From Epinephelus fuscoguttatus (lineage: Eukaryota; Chordata; Actinopteri; Perciformes; Serranidae): DNA of 64,000 bases. The position numbers were made by a program, and so were the translations under genes. The stretch covers positions 21,097,207-21,161,206 of the forward strand of contig NC_064769.1 of the NCBI RefSeq assembly GCF_011397635.1. The letters are read 5' to 3'. Of this stretch, positions 20,788 to 33,700 are shown piece by piece (within the stretch, counting starts at the first letter, position 1; each line of letters begins with the position of its first letter). The notes beneath the pieces were generated by a model, which did no database searches, was not told where the DNA came from, and saw only the letters and a program-made list of their open reading frames with translations.

Positions 20788-23700
20788 GAAAGGTCTCACA
20801 GCGTACAGTGTCTCCAAACTCGGTGCGTGGAATCAGGAGAAGACTCGGCGATGGGCGTCAAAATCTGTACCATCCGTACCGTGCATTGACTCGGGTGGAA
20901 CTGGCGCGCAGTTATTTTTGTATTAAATGTTTCTGTCTCTGAAACGCTGCTGTGAGCGACGATCTGCCCGCCACTGACACAAACTAGACAAGTTATGGAG
21001 CTATGCAGAGGCGAGGAGTCGCTTGCTGCTCCTCAGAGAGCCTTATTTAGCACAGAAAAAGAGTTCTTCCTTTCCCCCGTTTCCCCCTCTCTCCACTTTT
21101 GGGAAGGGAGTCTGACTACAGGAAGTGAATCAAATTGAGGGGCTGGCAGCTTTTACTCCAAGGCTTCATAGGTGCACGGGAGACTGCAGGGCTGCAAAGT
21201 CGACGCGAGCGCTGAGAGCCGGAGTGTCTCTGCAGAGCTTTTAGTGAAAGTTGTTGGTGCGGCTCTCCGGCCTGCCTTAAAGAAGGGGGAGGGCGAGGAA
21301 AGAGTTTCATTTGCGTGAGAAGGGTGGACACACTGTGGAATACTTATGACAGAAACTCTTCTGGTGTATGTTTGATATCTCAGGCATTTATAGCTGCTGC
21401 CAGAGGAAAAAAAATCCCAATGTAAATTATAGTTATTTATATAATTGCCATTTATTTGCTACTAGAAATACACGAGTGGAGCTGACTGTATAGGCAATAA
21501 TTAACCTTCATACCCAGGCTTATATAAAGACCTTTTTATATGCAGCGTCCTATATACACATATGTTGGGTTATACTGTATATTCAGTCTCTGTATGTACA
21601 GAAAGATAATGATGCCTTAAATTAAACTTTAATATGTTTAATACATTAATTTCAGCAGTTATGTTCCTCGCTTTCACACATTTTAATGCGCATTATCCTC
21701 ACGATTTAAGGTTTCGTTTTTGATGTTAAACAGTTTTTTGCTATTATATTTACATTTGTGAAATAAATTCCAAACATTTTAATTCCGTGTGTTGTGTAAA
21801 ACGTGTGGTATTTAAGCAGAAAAACTAAAGAATAAATCCATACAGTGCGATTTACAGATTTACTTTTAAATTATAGGGCTACATTTTAGTCCATATAGAT
21901 TATGCATGTATTTTGACACAACTGCTTTAAGCTGTACTAACCAAACGGATTTCACTATCATTAAAAAAAAATAGAGAATATCAGCTAGGCTATTTCTTCA
22001 GGAGCCGCTGCAGCTGAAACAAAAACTGACTTTTAACGCAAGGGGCTCCTGATGATTACAGGATGTGTGTGAGCCCACACACCGGTTTATACATCCACGT
22101 GTCACTCAGGCCATCCGCAAGGATCCTGCAATTATCTGTAAATCTATAGTGCAGAAATTATCCCGGCACAATAAACCAGAGCTAAATAAATTAAGAGACG
22201 ACTTCATCATTTTAGAGGAGAAATTAATTTGAAATAATCAATTGAAAATATATTTTAACGAATAGGCCTTTTATTGAAAACAGATAAATACACACATTTC
22301 AAAGAAATTATTAGGTTGATCTACAGGAAATATTCTGCAGTGGAGTGATTTAACAATAAGAGATTTTTTTGTTTTAAGTAAAAGGGCTGGCTGATGTAAA
22401 GAGGTAGGATTTGATTTGTTCGTTGCGCACGAAATTACGCTCCTCTAGTTCATCTTGTACAATTAATCTGCCGGTCTCCATCCATGCTGCGATGTCTACA
22501 GCCTAATATGTTCTTGGTAAACTCTTAAAAACATTGGCTCTGCAAACGGAGCTTTGGTTGGCAAATTAATTCTTTTATGTAAACAATTTCAGACTCCAAT
22601 TTCACCAACATATTTTGTCTTTTTTTCTGGCTTGTAGAGGGTTTTTATGACCTGCAGAAAAACACAACTCAGATCACATATAAAATATAATGAACACACA
22701 GAAATCAGGGACAATTACATTTTAAAATAGATTGTTTTTACATTATATTTTAAAAAAGGCTCTAAAATAATTAAAATGATTTACAGCAACTTTCGACAGA
22801 CTGCCAAAAATAATTAAAACACTCAATATCCGCCATGTCTGAGGGAAAAAAATGGGCCAATAGAGCATAATGGATGTAATATTAAATAGGATTATTAAAT
22901 ATGGCAGAAAACATTGGGGTATTTGAAATTTACTGATGATTGTGGTCATCTCAATGATTTTTAAAAATTTCTCTTGAATCATGACTGATTTTTTTTAACC
23001 CATAGTGGATTAATAGTGCATTTGCATTTAGTAAATTGTCCTCTGAAGTCTTTGCCAGCTTTCCTACATAACATTCACATTTCAAATAATCATAGAACTG
23101 AATCCTGCACTTAAAGAGCAATGTGGAGAAACAAAAATGGCATAAAACACGCTGTGGACGTGATATTTAACAGCCTTTAATTGAAAAATTAAAATAAAGA
23201 GACTGTAATAAGGGAAATACCAAAACTACACACCACATAAAGTCAGGAAAAAGGATCTGACTGCAGTCGTATCAAAATTGGAATTTTTTTTTAAAAAAAA
23301 GCAAACTATTAAGAAAAAGAGCAACATCACACAAAAATACTGCAACTTACAGTAAGTGTCGCTGAGTGGCTTATCATTTGAACTCCATTAATACAAACCT
23401 GGTACGAATCTGTGTGTTTCTCCCTCTTCAGTGAAGTCTCACATAAACAAACAAACAAACTGGATTTCACCTTTAAATAAAATGATCTCAAAGTAAAAAC
23501 ACATGTCAAATACAATAAGCGACTCGGCATTTAGACTCTTTAATAATAACATTTCTCTTTCCTGGGCAGCTGTGCTTCATGTGGCTCACAGCTGGATGAT
23601 TCACCTGCATTACATCTCTGCAAAAGTGAGAAAGCAGACTGATAAGGGATCCAACCTGCACAGCGGTCAGGTACGGGGCATATGTTAAGACTGGATAATA

Positions 23701-23929
23701 ACTGATAACTGGAACCCAAGAAGAACTAAAAACCACTTTTGGTTCCTGTCCATGATTGCTGTGATTACACCCCAAAGAGTCCGCGTCTTCAAAGTATTGT
23801 CAAAATTCCCAGATAGGATGTGTATAGTCTTTATAGTATCTAGTGTAGAGTCTGTTTGTGTGTAGGTGGTGGCTGAGGTGTGTGAGGGAAGGAGGGGAGG
23901 GGGGTCTCCAGAGTGAGTGGGAGGATGGG
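20788..23929 (-). other. lhx6 5' flank and rbm18 3' UTR region
   Basis: This is the same-strand gap between lhx6 and upstream rbm18. The left part (20788-21330) should hold the lhx6 5' UTR and promoter. 21950-22260 is a non-repetitive, moderately GC-containing block that could be an enhancer. The right part should be the rbm18 3' UTR, with minus-strand ATTAAA hexamers at 23544-23539 and 23181-23176 as possible poly(A) signals. No gene was recognised. Confidence 0.5.
21043..21050 (-). promoter_or_regulatory. lhx6: Candidate TATA-like box for lhx6
   Basis: The minus strand reads CTAAATAAGG about 260 bp upstream of the lhx6 ATG, which would place a start site near 21015-21020. A TATA-like word alone is weak evidence. 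Confidence 0.25.
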
Positions 23930-24113
23930 TCATCTCCTAAACTTGCGGAAGGGCCTGCTCTGGTTATTGTGGTGTGATTTAGAGTAGGGCTCCCAGCGTT
24001 TCCTCTCTGGCGGTTTGTTGTAAACGTATGCCGATGGGCCCGAGTAGTCATCATCTGGATTCTCCTCCATCATCTGGAGCTTGGCCTCAATGGCGCGGAT
24101 CTTAGCACTCGTA
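23930..24113 (-). CDS. rbm18: rbm18 terminal coding exon 5
   Basis: It completes S141 and encodes [20 protein letters not shown] and a tail ending RPFRKFRR, then TGA at 23932-23930. Acceptor cctctag at 24114. A long GA microsatellite lies just upstream of the acceptor on the genomic plus strand; as CT repeats on the transcript it forms part of the polypyrimidine region. Confidence 0.94.
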
Positions 24114-24133
24114 CTAGAGGAAAAAGCAGGGGG

Positions 24134-24171
<38 letters not shown>

Positions 24172-27100
24172 AAGAGACAGAGAGACAGACAGAGAGACAG
24201 AGAGAGAGAGAGGAGATGTTAGCGGGGAGGCTGAGGGGGAAATACCAGTGCTGGTGCTGATGGGCGAACTAAGTGATGGACAGATCTTGGCTCTTGGCTG
24301 AGGGGGGAAAAGGAGAGGAGTATTAGCACTCTTAGTAATGGGAGGGACAGACGCAGAAAAATGGAGCATGCATGCTTGTGCTCTATTTGACATGGAAGAA
24401 AATTTAAATGGTGAAACACAATTTGAAGGAGCAAGTGAGAAACAAATTACAGTGCAGGTGAAAAGAAGAGTGAGCGTGAGAAGTATCTAAAAAGCAGCAG
24501 AGAGGAAGTCTAGAGGGGGCATCAGAGGAAAAACGGGCAGAAAGAGTGTTTATATTTCCTCTCTCGTTCTGTGTGGAGAGAGTGATTCTGAAGTTTACAC
24601 TAGAACCGTAGTGTCGGGACTTTTTTGAGAAGGATCCTGATCGCTGATAAGTTGCTGCACACACTGGACTGTCTCAGGAAGAGTTGAAACTGTGAGCACG
24701 AGAGGCCTGTTACAGACTTAAGTGCTCCATTTGACTAGTGTAGTTACAGTGTATGTGTATATGTGAATGTAGGCTGTGAGGGTAGCCACAATAATGGAAC
24801 ATGTTAGAAATGGCTTTAACAGGACTTTAACATTTTTTTGAGCTGAAGTGTTGGCCCAGTTGTACTCAGATGAACTCAACATGAAACCAACAAGCCCACA
24901 AGCTCTCCAATAATAACAGTTTCAGGACCAAGCTTGAGTTAAAGGGATACTTTGCTGATTTTCAACCAGCTCTGTGTGATAACAATGACAGTAGTATGTG
25001 TAATTGAACAATGGTAAACTTCCCCCCATCTTACCAGCGCCGAGATCTTCCTGCTCATCATTGTGCTTGCCACCACGGACACAAAGAGTACCGAAGTGGA
25101 TTGAGAGAGAGACATCTCAAAAAATAAACCAAGATTCTGTCACTGCGTTGCCCATTTCTCGCTTTAAATGTTTTCAGTAACAAATTTTAGTGTACAGATT
25201 GGCTGTAATTTGAAAGTTTGTGAACAGGAAGCGGGTGCCATATTGTTTCCTGTACTGTGAGGTCAAAAATACTAATTAACTAAGCAGTGCTGACAAAATA
25301 TGAACCAAGATTCTGCCACTGCCTTGCCCATTTCTCGCCTTAAATGTTTTCAGAAACATATTTTAGCTTACTGTTTAACTATAACGTGAGATCATTTGTT
25401 GCCAGCCCTCTGCCATATTGATTTCAGACTGAGCAATTTGCATTACGTCACCTCCCAGTGGCAGCATTTATTGGTCCGGTGCAAGTGCCTCAGACATTTT
25501 CCTGTTTTCTCTGGTCATGTGGCACCAATTTTTAAAGTATTTGTGTCTTTCTACTGCATAGGCAGTCTAGTTTTATGAAAAGAGCCTCTTTCTTGCAATG
25601 AAAAAAACACTTTAAATGGATGTTTTTTTAGGGTAGCCTCTAAAGCGACAAACAATGTCCACACTGAGCTGGCTAAATCTGAAAATGTGATTTTTGTATG
25701 ACAACAACATCCATCCATACTAGCATTTTCAGATGATTCTATTGCAAGTCTGAGGAATCCCTCCTCAGTTGGTCTTCCTGATGTTTCCTTATCCACTGCG
25801 AGGGTCTAAGGATAGAGGGTGTCATATGCTGTACAGACTGTAAAGCCCCCTTAGGCAAATTTTGATTTGGAATATAAGGGGTAAATAAATACAATTGACT
25901 TGAAGATCTACATACAAACAAAAACACCAAAACAAAATGAAAATGGGTAAATGCATCCTTCCTCCTTCAGTTTGCATCCAGTAACATCAAACATCTCATG
26001 AGGAGTGGGACACAGACTAGATTGTCCGCTCAGTCTCAGCTGGTTAAACCTCTGTTGTCGCCATGCTCTCAACACATTAACTGTTTTTTAATATAGCATA
26101 AATGACAGTAGTTCATTAACATATTTAATGCTTCTGTTTTCTAAACAAACATAAAATAAAGATTCAATCGTGGCTCAGAAAAGCTACTGCTAACCAAAGC
26201 GAATAGTGATTAGAAAAAAGTGGGCTTTTGTAGCGGGTAGTTGCACTCGTTAGCCAGTATCAGTAAGTTGTCAATATTAGCCAGATGGGCTAACCAATGC
26301 ACCGTAGCTATGGGCTAGAATTGGCTCAGAAGTCTAGATGCGGCTGCGGGAGCTGGTGATCAGCAACTAATAAGGACACCAGAGGCGGTTAATTAGTGCA
26401 GGTACCTTGTATTTCAAAGTGAATATGACAACCCAAAATATTTTGTCTGAACAGGATTACATCATTGTTTTCCATAGTATTCCTCGTCCACACTAAAATT
26501 TAAGGCCACTGTTTTCAGATTTACCAATTCAGGGCCCAGCTAATGACTTAATGTGGGCAGAAAAATAACACAGTGGGTAAAAAATATAGATTTAGCTGGT
26601 TTAGTTCGGATATACTCTAACACCAAACTGCAACTAACAATTATTTTCATTGCTGATTAATTTGCCGATCATTAATCAATCAGTTGTTTGGTCTATAAAA
26701 TGTGAGAAAACGGTGGAAAATGTTGATCAATGTTTCCACAAAGCCCGAGATGACTTCCTCCAAAGTCTGGTTTTGTCCACAACCCAAAGATACTCAGTTT
26801 AATTACTCAGCTGGAATCAGAAAACTTTGATTTTTTTTCTTAAAAACTTACTGAAACTAATTAACTGCTTATCAAATTAGTTGGCGAATGCTTTAATAGC
26901 TGACAACTAATCAATTAATCATTGCAGCTCTATCTAAAAAAAAGCAAAACAAATGGTAGACAAAAGTGTCTGACTGACACCAAGATGCTGTGTGTCTCTG
27001 ATACCAACCTGAGGTGGTTGGTAGTTACGGGTCCATCCTCTGCCGCCCCGCTGCACGACGGCTCCAGGCTCGGAGGCATCGTCTTGTCGTTACGGAAACC

Positions 27101-30100
27101 TTCAAACCTCTATGGATGAGACACGTGGCCAAAACAAAATGACCCACACAAACAGTGATGGAAACATGGATGGACAGACAGATGGAGAGAGACAAAGGGG
27201 TAAAATAACAGGTAGAAGCAAGATAAGGCTCTTGTGCAGGGAAACGTGGTTATTCTCAGCTAAACACAAAATATTTGCTTAGTGCATCACATGAGTTTCT
27301 CTAGACTTACTAAAGACAATACTGTCAAAGTGATCAGACATTTTGGGTACAATCACACCTGCATTTAGAAATATTTTAGTGCCCAGTTTGAACAGGACCA
27401 CATAACAAGCAGAGAAAAAGACAGATAATCAGAAAAAATTCCTGTGAAGCAGACACTTAGAAACCATCAGCCCTCCTAATAAACATTGACAGCCATTCTC
27501 TGAAGAGCCAACTTCAGCTTCCTCCCACAAAATTAAACATTATTAAACTCAAGTATTGATTTTGTTTGTGTCTGCTCAAACAGACAGTAACCAAGCGGGA
27601 CTATGCGTCCAGCTCATAATCACACCCTAAGGCACGAGGGAGGATAAAGATGGGAGCAGCTGAAGAGCAACAACCAACGTCCGCACTCATTCCTTTCAAA
27701 ACCACCTTCCAAACATCTCCACCAGCCAACACAGAACTCTTGAAACCTGCGAAGAAAAAAAAAGAAGACAAAAAAGCAAAACAACGGTCACATGATGGGC
27801 GAGAGAAAACCCCCCGGCGCTTGGTGCAGCAGCAGCCATTTGCAGGAATGTGATGCTCAGAGAGGGTGTGAATGGTGCTGAATCAAGTTACATAAATGCC
27901 CAAAAGGCACACACACAGTTTTACATACTGTCCCAAGAAATAAATAACACGTATAGCCAAGAATAGGTCTAAAACAATGACCATTCCACCAGCCAGGACC
28001 CTTCCCTTCCACCTATTTCTAAAGGCATGTAGCTGGAATGCATATAGATCCGAATAGAGCCAATCAGGCCATACTGACTCTGTACAAGAGTCAAAGCTTG
28101 AGCTATGGGAACGTTTAAATGTTTTTATTGTTCCAATAGTTGCACTTTTGATTTTAAATGGCCTACACGCTAATAATCACAGTTATTTAAGCATTAAGAG
28201 CTTGATTATGGATTAAAATATGTGTTGAATGTGTTACAGCTCATTATGGATACAGTCACAGGAAGGTTGAGTATTTTTTGGGTCAGTGATGTCACATGCA
28301 TAACAAACAACTTGGCTAAACTGCATATTAATAAATACAGAATAATAGAGTAATGAATTAAGACAAATTTCTATAACTGTTGAAAGAGCAGATTTGGAAA
28401 GCCACGGGTGTTTGTGAAGAATTTAGGAGAAACACTTCAATAAACGTTCATCAACGTGATTTCCTCCCTTTCAAAGCTAAGTAATAAAGTCAAGATGGAA
28501 GCCTGGAAGTGAGACAACAACTTCCAACGCTGACTGTGTCTGACTCATTTATCCCAGCACGTCACTTCTGTGTTGGAAAGACACTCTTGCTAAAAAAAAT
28601 AAATCACATTCAACTGGACCTGAGCTGGCCCCACTGGTGGAAAGTTGCTCAAATCTTACTTGTGCAATAAAGATTACACTGTAAAATCCTGTTTTATGTG
28701 AAGAGACAGAACAATCGCAGGGTGTGTGTGACAATGTGAGGATAATTTTGATTGACATATTCATCTCTAGTTTGTTGACACTGACCAGAGAGGTTGCTGA
28801 GCAGCTGAGCAGAATCAAATTCTTGTGGTGCAGCTTTGCTCATACCTGGCTGATGTGTCTGCAACATCACTTTAGCCGTGCACTGAATCCAAGCATGCTT
28901 TAAAATCAAGGCTGTGCCCAAAACTGTAACACTGACTTTTACACTAGCTTGTACAACAAAACCAAATGTTGAATCCTACAAGACTCGCAAATCCTGCCAC
29001 TCCTTTGTTCAGCAGCTAGAAAAAAACACTAGCACACTGCAACACTTTCTGCTGCACAGAGCTGTTAATCGGCTGCTATGTGCCTAAAGGTTTAGTATGC
29101 ATGTCTACAGAAAGATAGCTGATTGTTGAGTGTCATTCCCAGGTTGACAAGCTGCATCTGCATTTGATGACCTGAGAATGAGACTTATCAACTATCTTTC
29201 TCCAGAATTGCATGCTAAATTTTAAAATGTCATAAATGGAGGCCAAACACTTCTTCCAGTATGTGACGCACTTGTAAAGACAGACAGAAACCAACTTCCT
29301 CAAATAAAAGTACAGTTTAATCTTAACACACCTTAACCTGCAGATAAAACATGCAAGATAGAAACATGGTGCAGCTCAGTGATGCAGCAAAACCTCCTCT
29401 GGCTGTTGACTTGCAAAGAAAAGTGTATTAAATCCAGGTACTACTCTTGATAGAGCGCTGAATTTAGGTAAAAAAATTCGTAGTAAAAATGAACTGAGGT
29501 CACTGGCAAGTGTAAAGGAAGAGCACTGTGAGTTAAGTAGTTATAACTTAATTGCATTTGAGTTGCCCTGTGACACAGCTACACAGACTGGTATTAATTT
29601 TGGGGTATAAACAAGATAAATTTTGAGGTTTATGATGGTATAAATAACCAAAGCTATTTTTGGTTGGAATGGTGGATCGAGCCCAGTTACAATGAGCAGA
29701 TTTATCCTACTACGTGTTGTCTTAGAGGCGGCAGCATTGACCCTGACCTCCTTCTACTATGTGTGTGTGTGTGCGTGTGTGTGTGTGTAGGGCGTGATTC
29801 GTCTCTATACAGGATATCCCTTCACCCATTGCCAGTAGGCGGTCTATTGTTAAGAGACAGGCATAGGTTGTGCTGGGATCCCACTGCTCCCCATAAACTG
29901 GCTACTGTAGAAGTAACGTGGAATTTTAAATCAGCAGATGCTTATAATCTTTACAACTCAGACTGAAACTCATTTACCCATCATGGAAATTACTGGTTAT
30001 TTCTCTATTCTTCTAAGCTTCGTTTCTGTCCATGGCAACAGGGACATTAATTACTTTTTTTTATATATATCTCTGCAAGTCAATGATAGCATTTTCTTAA

Positions 30101-30560
30101 TGCACACCCATACAGTATATTTAATTCGTTGCACTACAGCCACAATCACAGTGTCATATATACATGTGATGGATGAGCCTTACTCCATGGAGCCAACAGG
30201 ATGTATAAGCTTTTCCATCTTATTAAAAGGAACTGAGTTTGACACTTACCCTCACCTGTGCGTGCGCCCAGCGCACGACAAGCTTCTTGGACAAAGCTAG
30301 CTTCCCATTTAAACACTGGATCGCCCTCTCTGCCTCCTGCAGACAGTCACACAAACACAGAGGGGAACAGGAGGAAGAGGAAAGGAGAGAAAGGAAGAGG
30401 AACAGATTTTTTTTTTTTTTTTTTTTACAATTATGATTAAAAATCAGCCTTCATGATTGCACCCGACTCTTTAAATAATTAGTCCTCACAATAGAGAGAT
30501 GGCAGAAACAATAATAGTTGATGATGCACCACTCTGCCTGCACATAGACCCTAACTAATA

Positions 30561-30593
<33 letters not shown>

Positions 30594-30684
30594 TGTATGT
30601 TTGAGAGGCAGTGTGAGGAAAAAGTAGTTTAGTCTAATCAAATGAGTAAGAGGCTTTGATGCTAAATTATATTAATGAAGTACT

Positions 30685-30734
<50 letters not shown>

Positions 30735-33700
30735 TGTCTAAGTGTGTGTGCGTGAGTGTGTAAGATAAACACACATTTCCTCTGTATAATCCTTTTGGGA
30801 GGGCTTCATATCCCACTGATAGACACTAGCTGTGAAACAAGATGCTTATCATGATCCCCAGGCTCACTCCAAAACAAATACTGCCTGCTGAACCTGTGGA
30901 GCTGAGCGGCCCCCTTTTAAGTCCTTTTTATAGAAATGTGGTCCGCTTTAGTGCGACACAGTCAGGTCCTGACTGCTTAAAGACGGCTAATAAAGTTTTG
31001 TGAGGCCATTTGAGTACTGGGACTGTTACTACACTCAATAAACTGACTTTCTTTGTTAAAATACATATGACTGCGAGAGTGAATGTGCAATGATTGATAT
31101 ATCCTTTAATATGCAACATCTGTATTGATCCAACATTCATTTTACTGCCAAAGATGGGAGATTGTGGAATTAAAACTATCAATCTAATCAATTAAAATGA
31201 GATTTTTAGTGCTCTTTGCTTAGAGATTAATATTACTTCAGATAACAAAATGATTGAAACACTCTGGACATGCAGCCATGGCTGAAAAACTACTGACAGT
31301 TCACAAAATTACATACTGTGGCAAAAATTAAAAGTAATTTAATATAAAATAAAATGAAATATAAAACATTTTAAAATATAAATCTTGTGCGTACCTCTCT
31401 GGTGTTGAAGTTGACAAAGCAGTATCCCCGTGGCTGTCCCTCCAAAGGCCCAGACTTATGAAACAGGAAGTCAAACTGTTTCACATTTCCAAACTTCTCC
31501 AACAACTTCACCAAGTGATACCTGCCAAGAAAGGATTGTGTGGAAAAGAGCGCAATAAATGTACAGAAAAATAGCACATTTATTTTTTTGTATGTGTTCA
31601 GTAAAGGATTCTTAAAAAACATCAGTGAGAACAAGCTTTTATTGAAACACACATAAGACCTATTCTTTCTTATTATTCTTATCTTGAAAACGGCCACATG
31701 GATCTGCTCCATATTGTATTTTTCACCCCACAGTCTGTGAATCTGTCAGGTGGTGCTAATGAGAATGACAGCTTTCTCTCCCTGACACCTTTTTAGTAGC
31801 GGGCCAGCTGGTGTGGCAGCCCAGTGACAGTAAATCTCTCATTGAGACAATGCTGAGGATACAGTAGCAGGACAATGAGGGAATAAAAAAGAGGAAGCCT
31901 CAAATCCCCCCTGAGCACCGAGGTCTGCACAAACAACATCCACTCACTGCGCGGAGCTGCCTGGGACTGTTGGACTGCGAGTGAACATAGATATGTTGTC
32001 ACTGAAGAGCTATGCAGCATGTGTGAGGATTTGCAGGTTTGCGTGTAACTGACTGCTAGCAGCCATGGGAAAAATCTTCTGACAGTGTGGAAAAGAGCAA
32101 CGAGTTCAGGGCCACCTGTAGACTATATGCACTGCTGTATTGCTGCAAATACCCAGGTGCTGATTGAATGTTTCCAACGCATGCTGAGCAGCAGGTGCTT
32201 TTTTTTTTTTTTGTCAACGCTCTTGTGTAGGAAAGGATTTATATATGCAATATTTTTATTTCTGAGTGTGCAGAATTAGGCATTGTCTGAGGCCTGTTCT
32301 TTAATCTGGTGGGCGATACAATGTGTGTCTGCAACTACTATCTTAATTATCGATCTTACTTTCAATTAACCGATTAACTGTTTGTATGGATGCGCTGATA
32401 CAGATGTCATGGAGATACAGGCTCAAATAGCTGGATCAGGTATCAGTGATAATGGAGCCAATCTACTCAATTAATTTCTATGTTTACATCTGATTACACG
32501 TGCGTGCACATCATGCGTACACACACCCACACGTGTATCAGACTGGTAGACTGCATTACGTTCACATTTTATGCATTTGAATTGTTTTATACTGGAAATT
32601 ACTGTTCATGTTTAGATCAATTTGTTGCTGCATTTCAAAGGTTTCCACTTGAATTGTAATCACTTTAATTTTGACTTGATTTTATTTTTTTTACGAAAAT
32701 TCTAGTGCTTGTCCAGATATCGCACTGTAACATGTAATTTGTAAAGCCAAATTGCTACAAGCATTTACTCTGTTTTATTTCATTTTAGTCTTTATCGCTA
32801 CCTCTCTTCATCTCTAGAAATGAATATGAGGGTGAGGGGCTTTATTTGTGATATTCATTATTTTTGCAACCTTCTTTTTTTATATGCGGATGTAGGTCTT
32901 TTTATTTTTATTATTATTAATATTATTATTATTTTCTTACTGATGTATTTGTCTTGTTTACTGTTCATATAATTATCTGCATTTACAAAGGATATGGTAA
33001 CATTGCATTTCAAATATAAAAAGAAAGTAAAAAAAAACAACAATTTAATTTGGTGCACAATTTATTATTTTAATAATAAATGACAATTAAATATATTTCT
33101 ATATATGTATTCATTTGTTTTACAAAGTTAGGAAAGCAATGTTTAAGTTAGGCATGATGTTTTCTTACAGCGAGGCACACAGGTTATTATCTAAACACTG
33201 GTTTAAGATCAGTACTCGGTATTGGCAAATACTCAAAGCTCAGTATTGGACTGAAAAAGTCAGATCGGTCTGTTGCTAATTGTTTGGTCTGCCAGAAAAT
33301 TGTGAAAAATGTTTCACTGTAATTTCCCAAGACTCAAGTTGATGTATTAAAAACAGCTTGTTTTGTCTGGTTTTCAAATAAAACATTCAACTTAATGTTG
33401 TAGAGTAGTACGAGACCCAGCAAATTTTCACATCTGAGAAGCAGAAAGCAGTAAATTTTTGGCAGTTTGACCCAAAAATGAATGAAATGCTAATATTATG
33501 TGAGTCTGGTGTCCCTCTACTGGGCAAACTCCTCCACCTGACACAGTTCATTAACAGCACACAGCGTCTTTGTGATTCATTAGTCTCTGAAACCACATGT
33601 GAAGAACCTTGTTAAGTAAAAACAATAGATTACAGAAGAAAAACAAAACAAAAAAATCCTGATTGTTCTTTGGCAGAACAGTTTGGTCATATCTCACTGC

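Larger units (their letters stand above)
24114..27008 (-). other. rbm18: rbm18 intron 4, with repeat copies
   Basis: Contains the GA microsatellite at its acceptor, a duplicated repeat unit (25128-25205 and 25305-25370), a LINE-tail fragment (25752-25903) and a MITE of the 'TGCAACTAA' family (26624-26936). No exon seen. Confidence 0.8.
30337..31394 (-). other. rbm18: rbm18 intron 2
   Basis: A 1.06-kb intron holding two GT microsatellites and a poly(T) run (30408-30426). Nothing else recognised. Confidence 0.8.

Noticed and set aside
20788-20817. Ten-residue upstream extension of lhx6 (..TLYAVRPF)
   Set aside because: The frame is open, but its apparent first codon is TTG; the first ATG is at 20787 and matches the human start.
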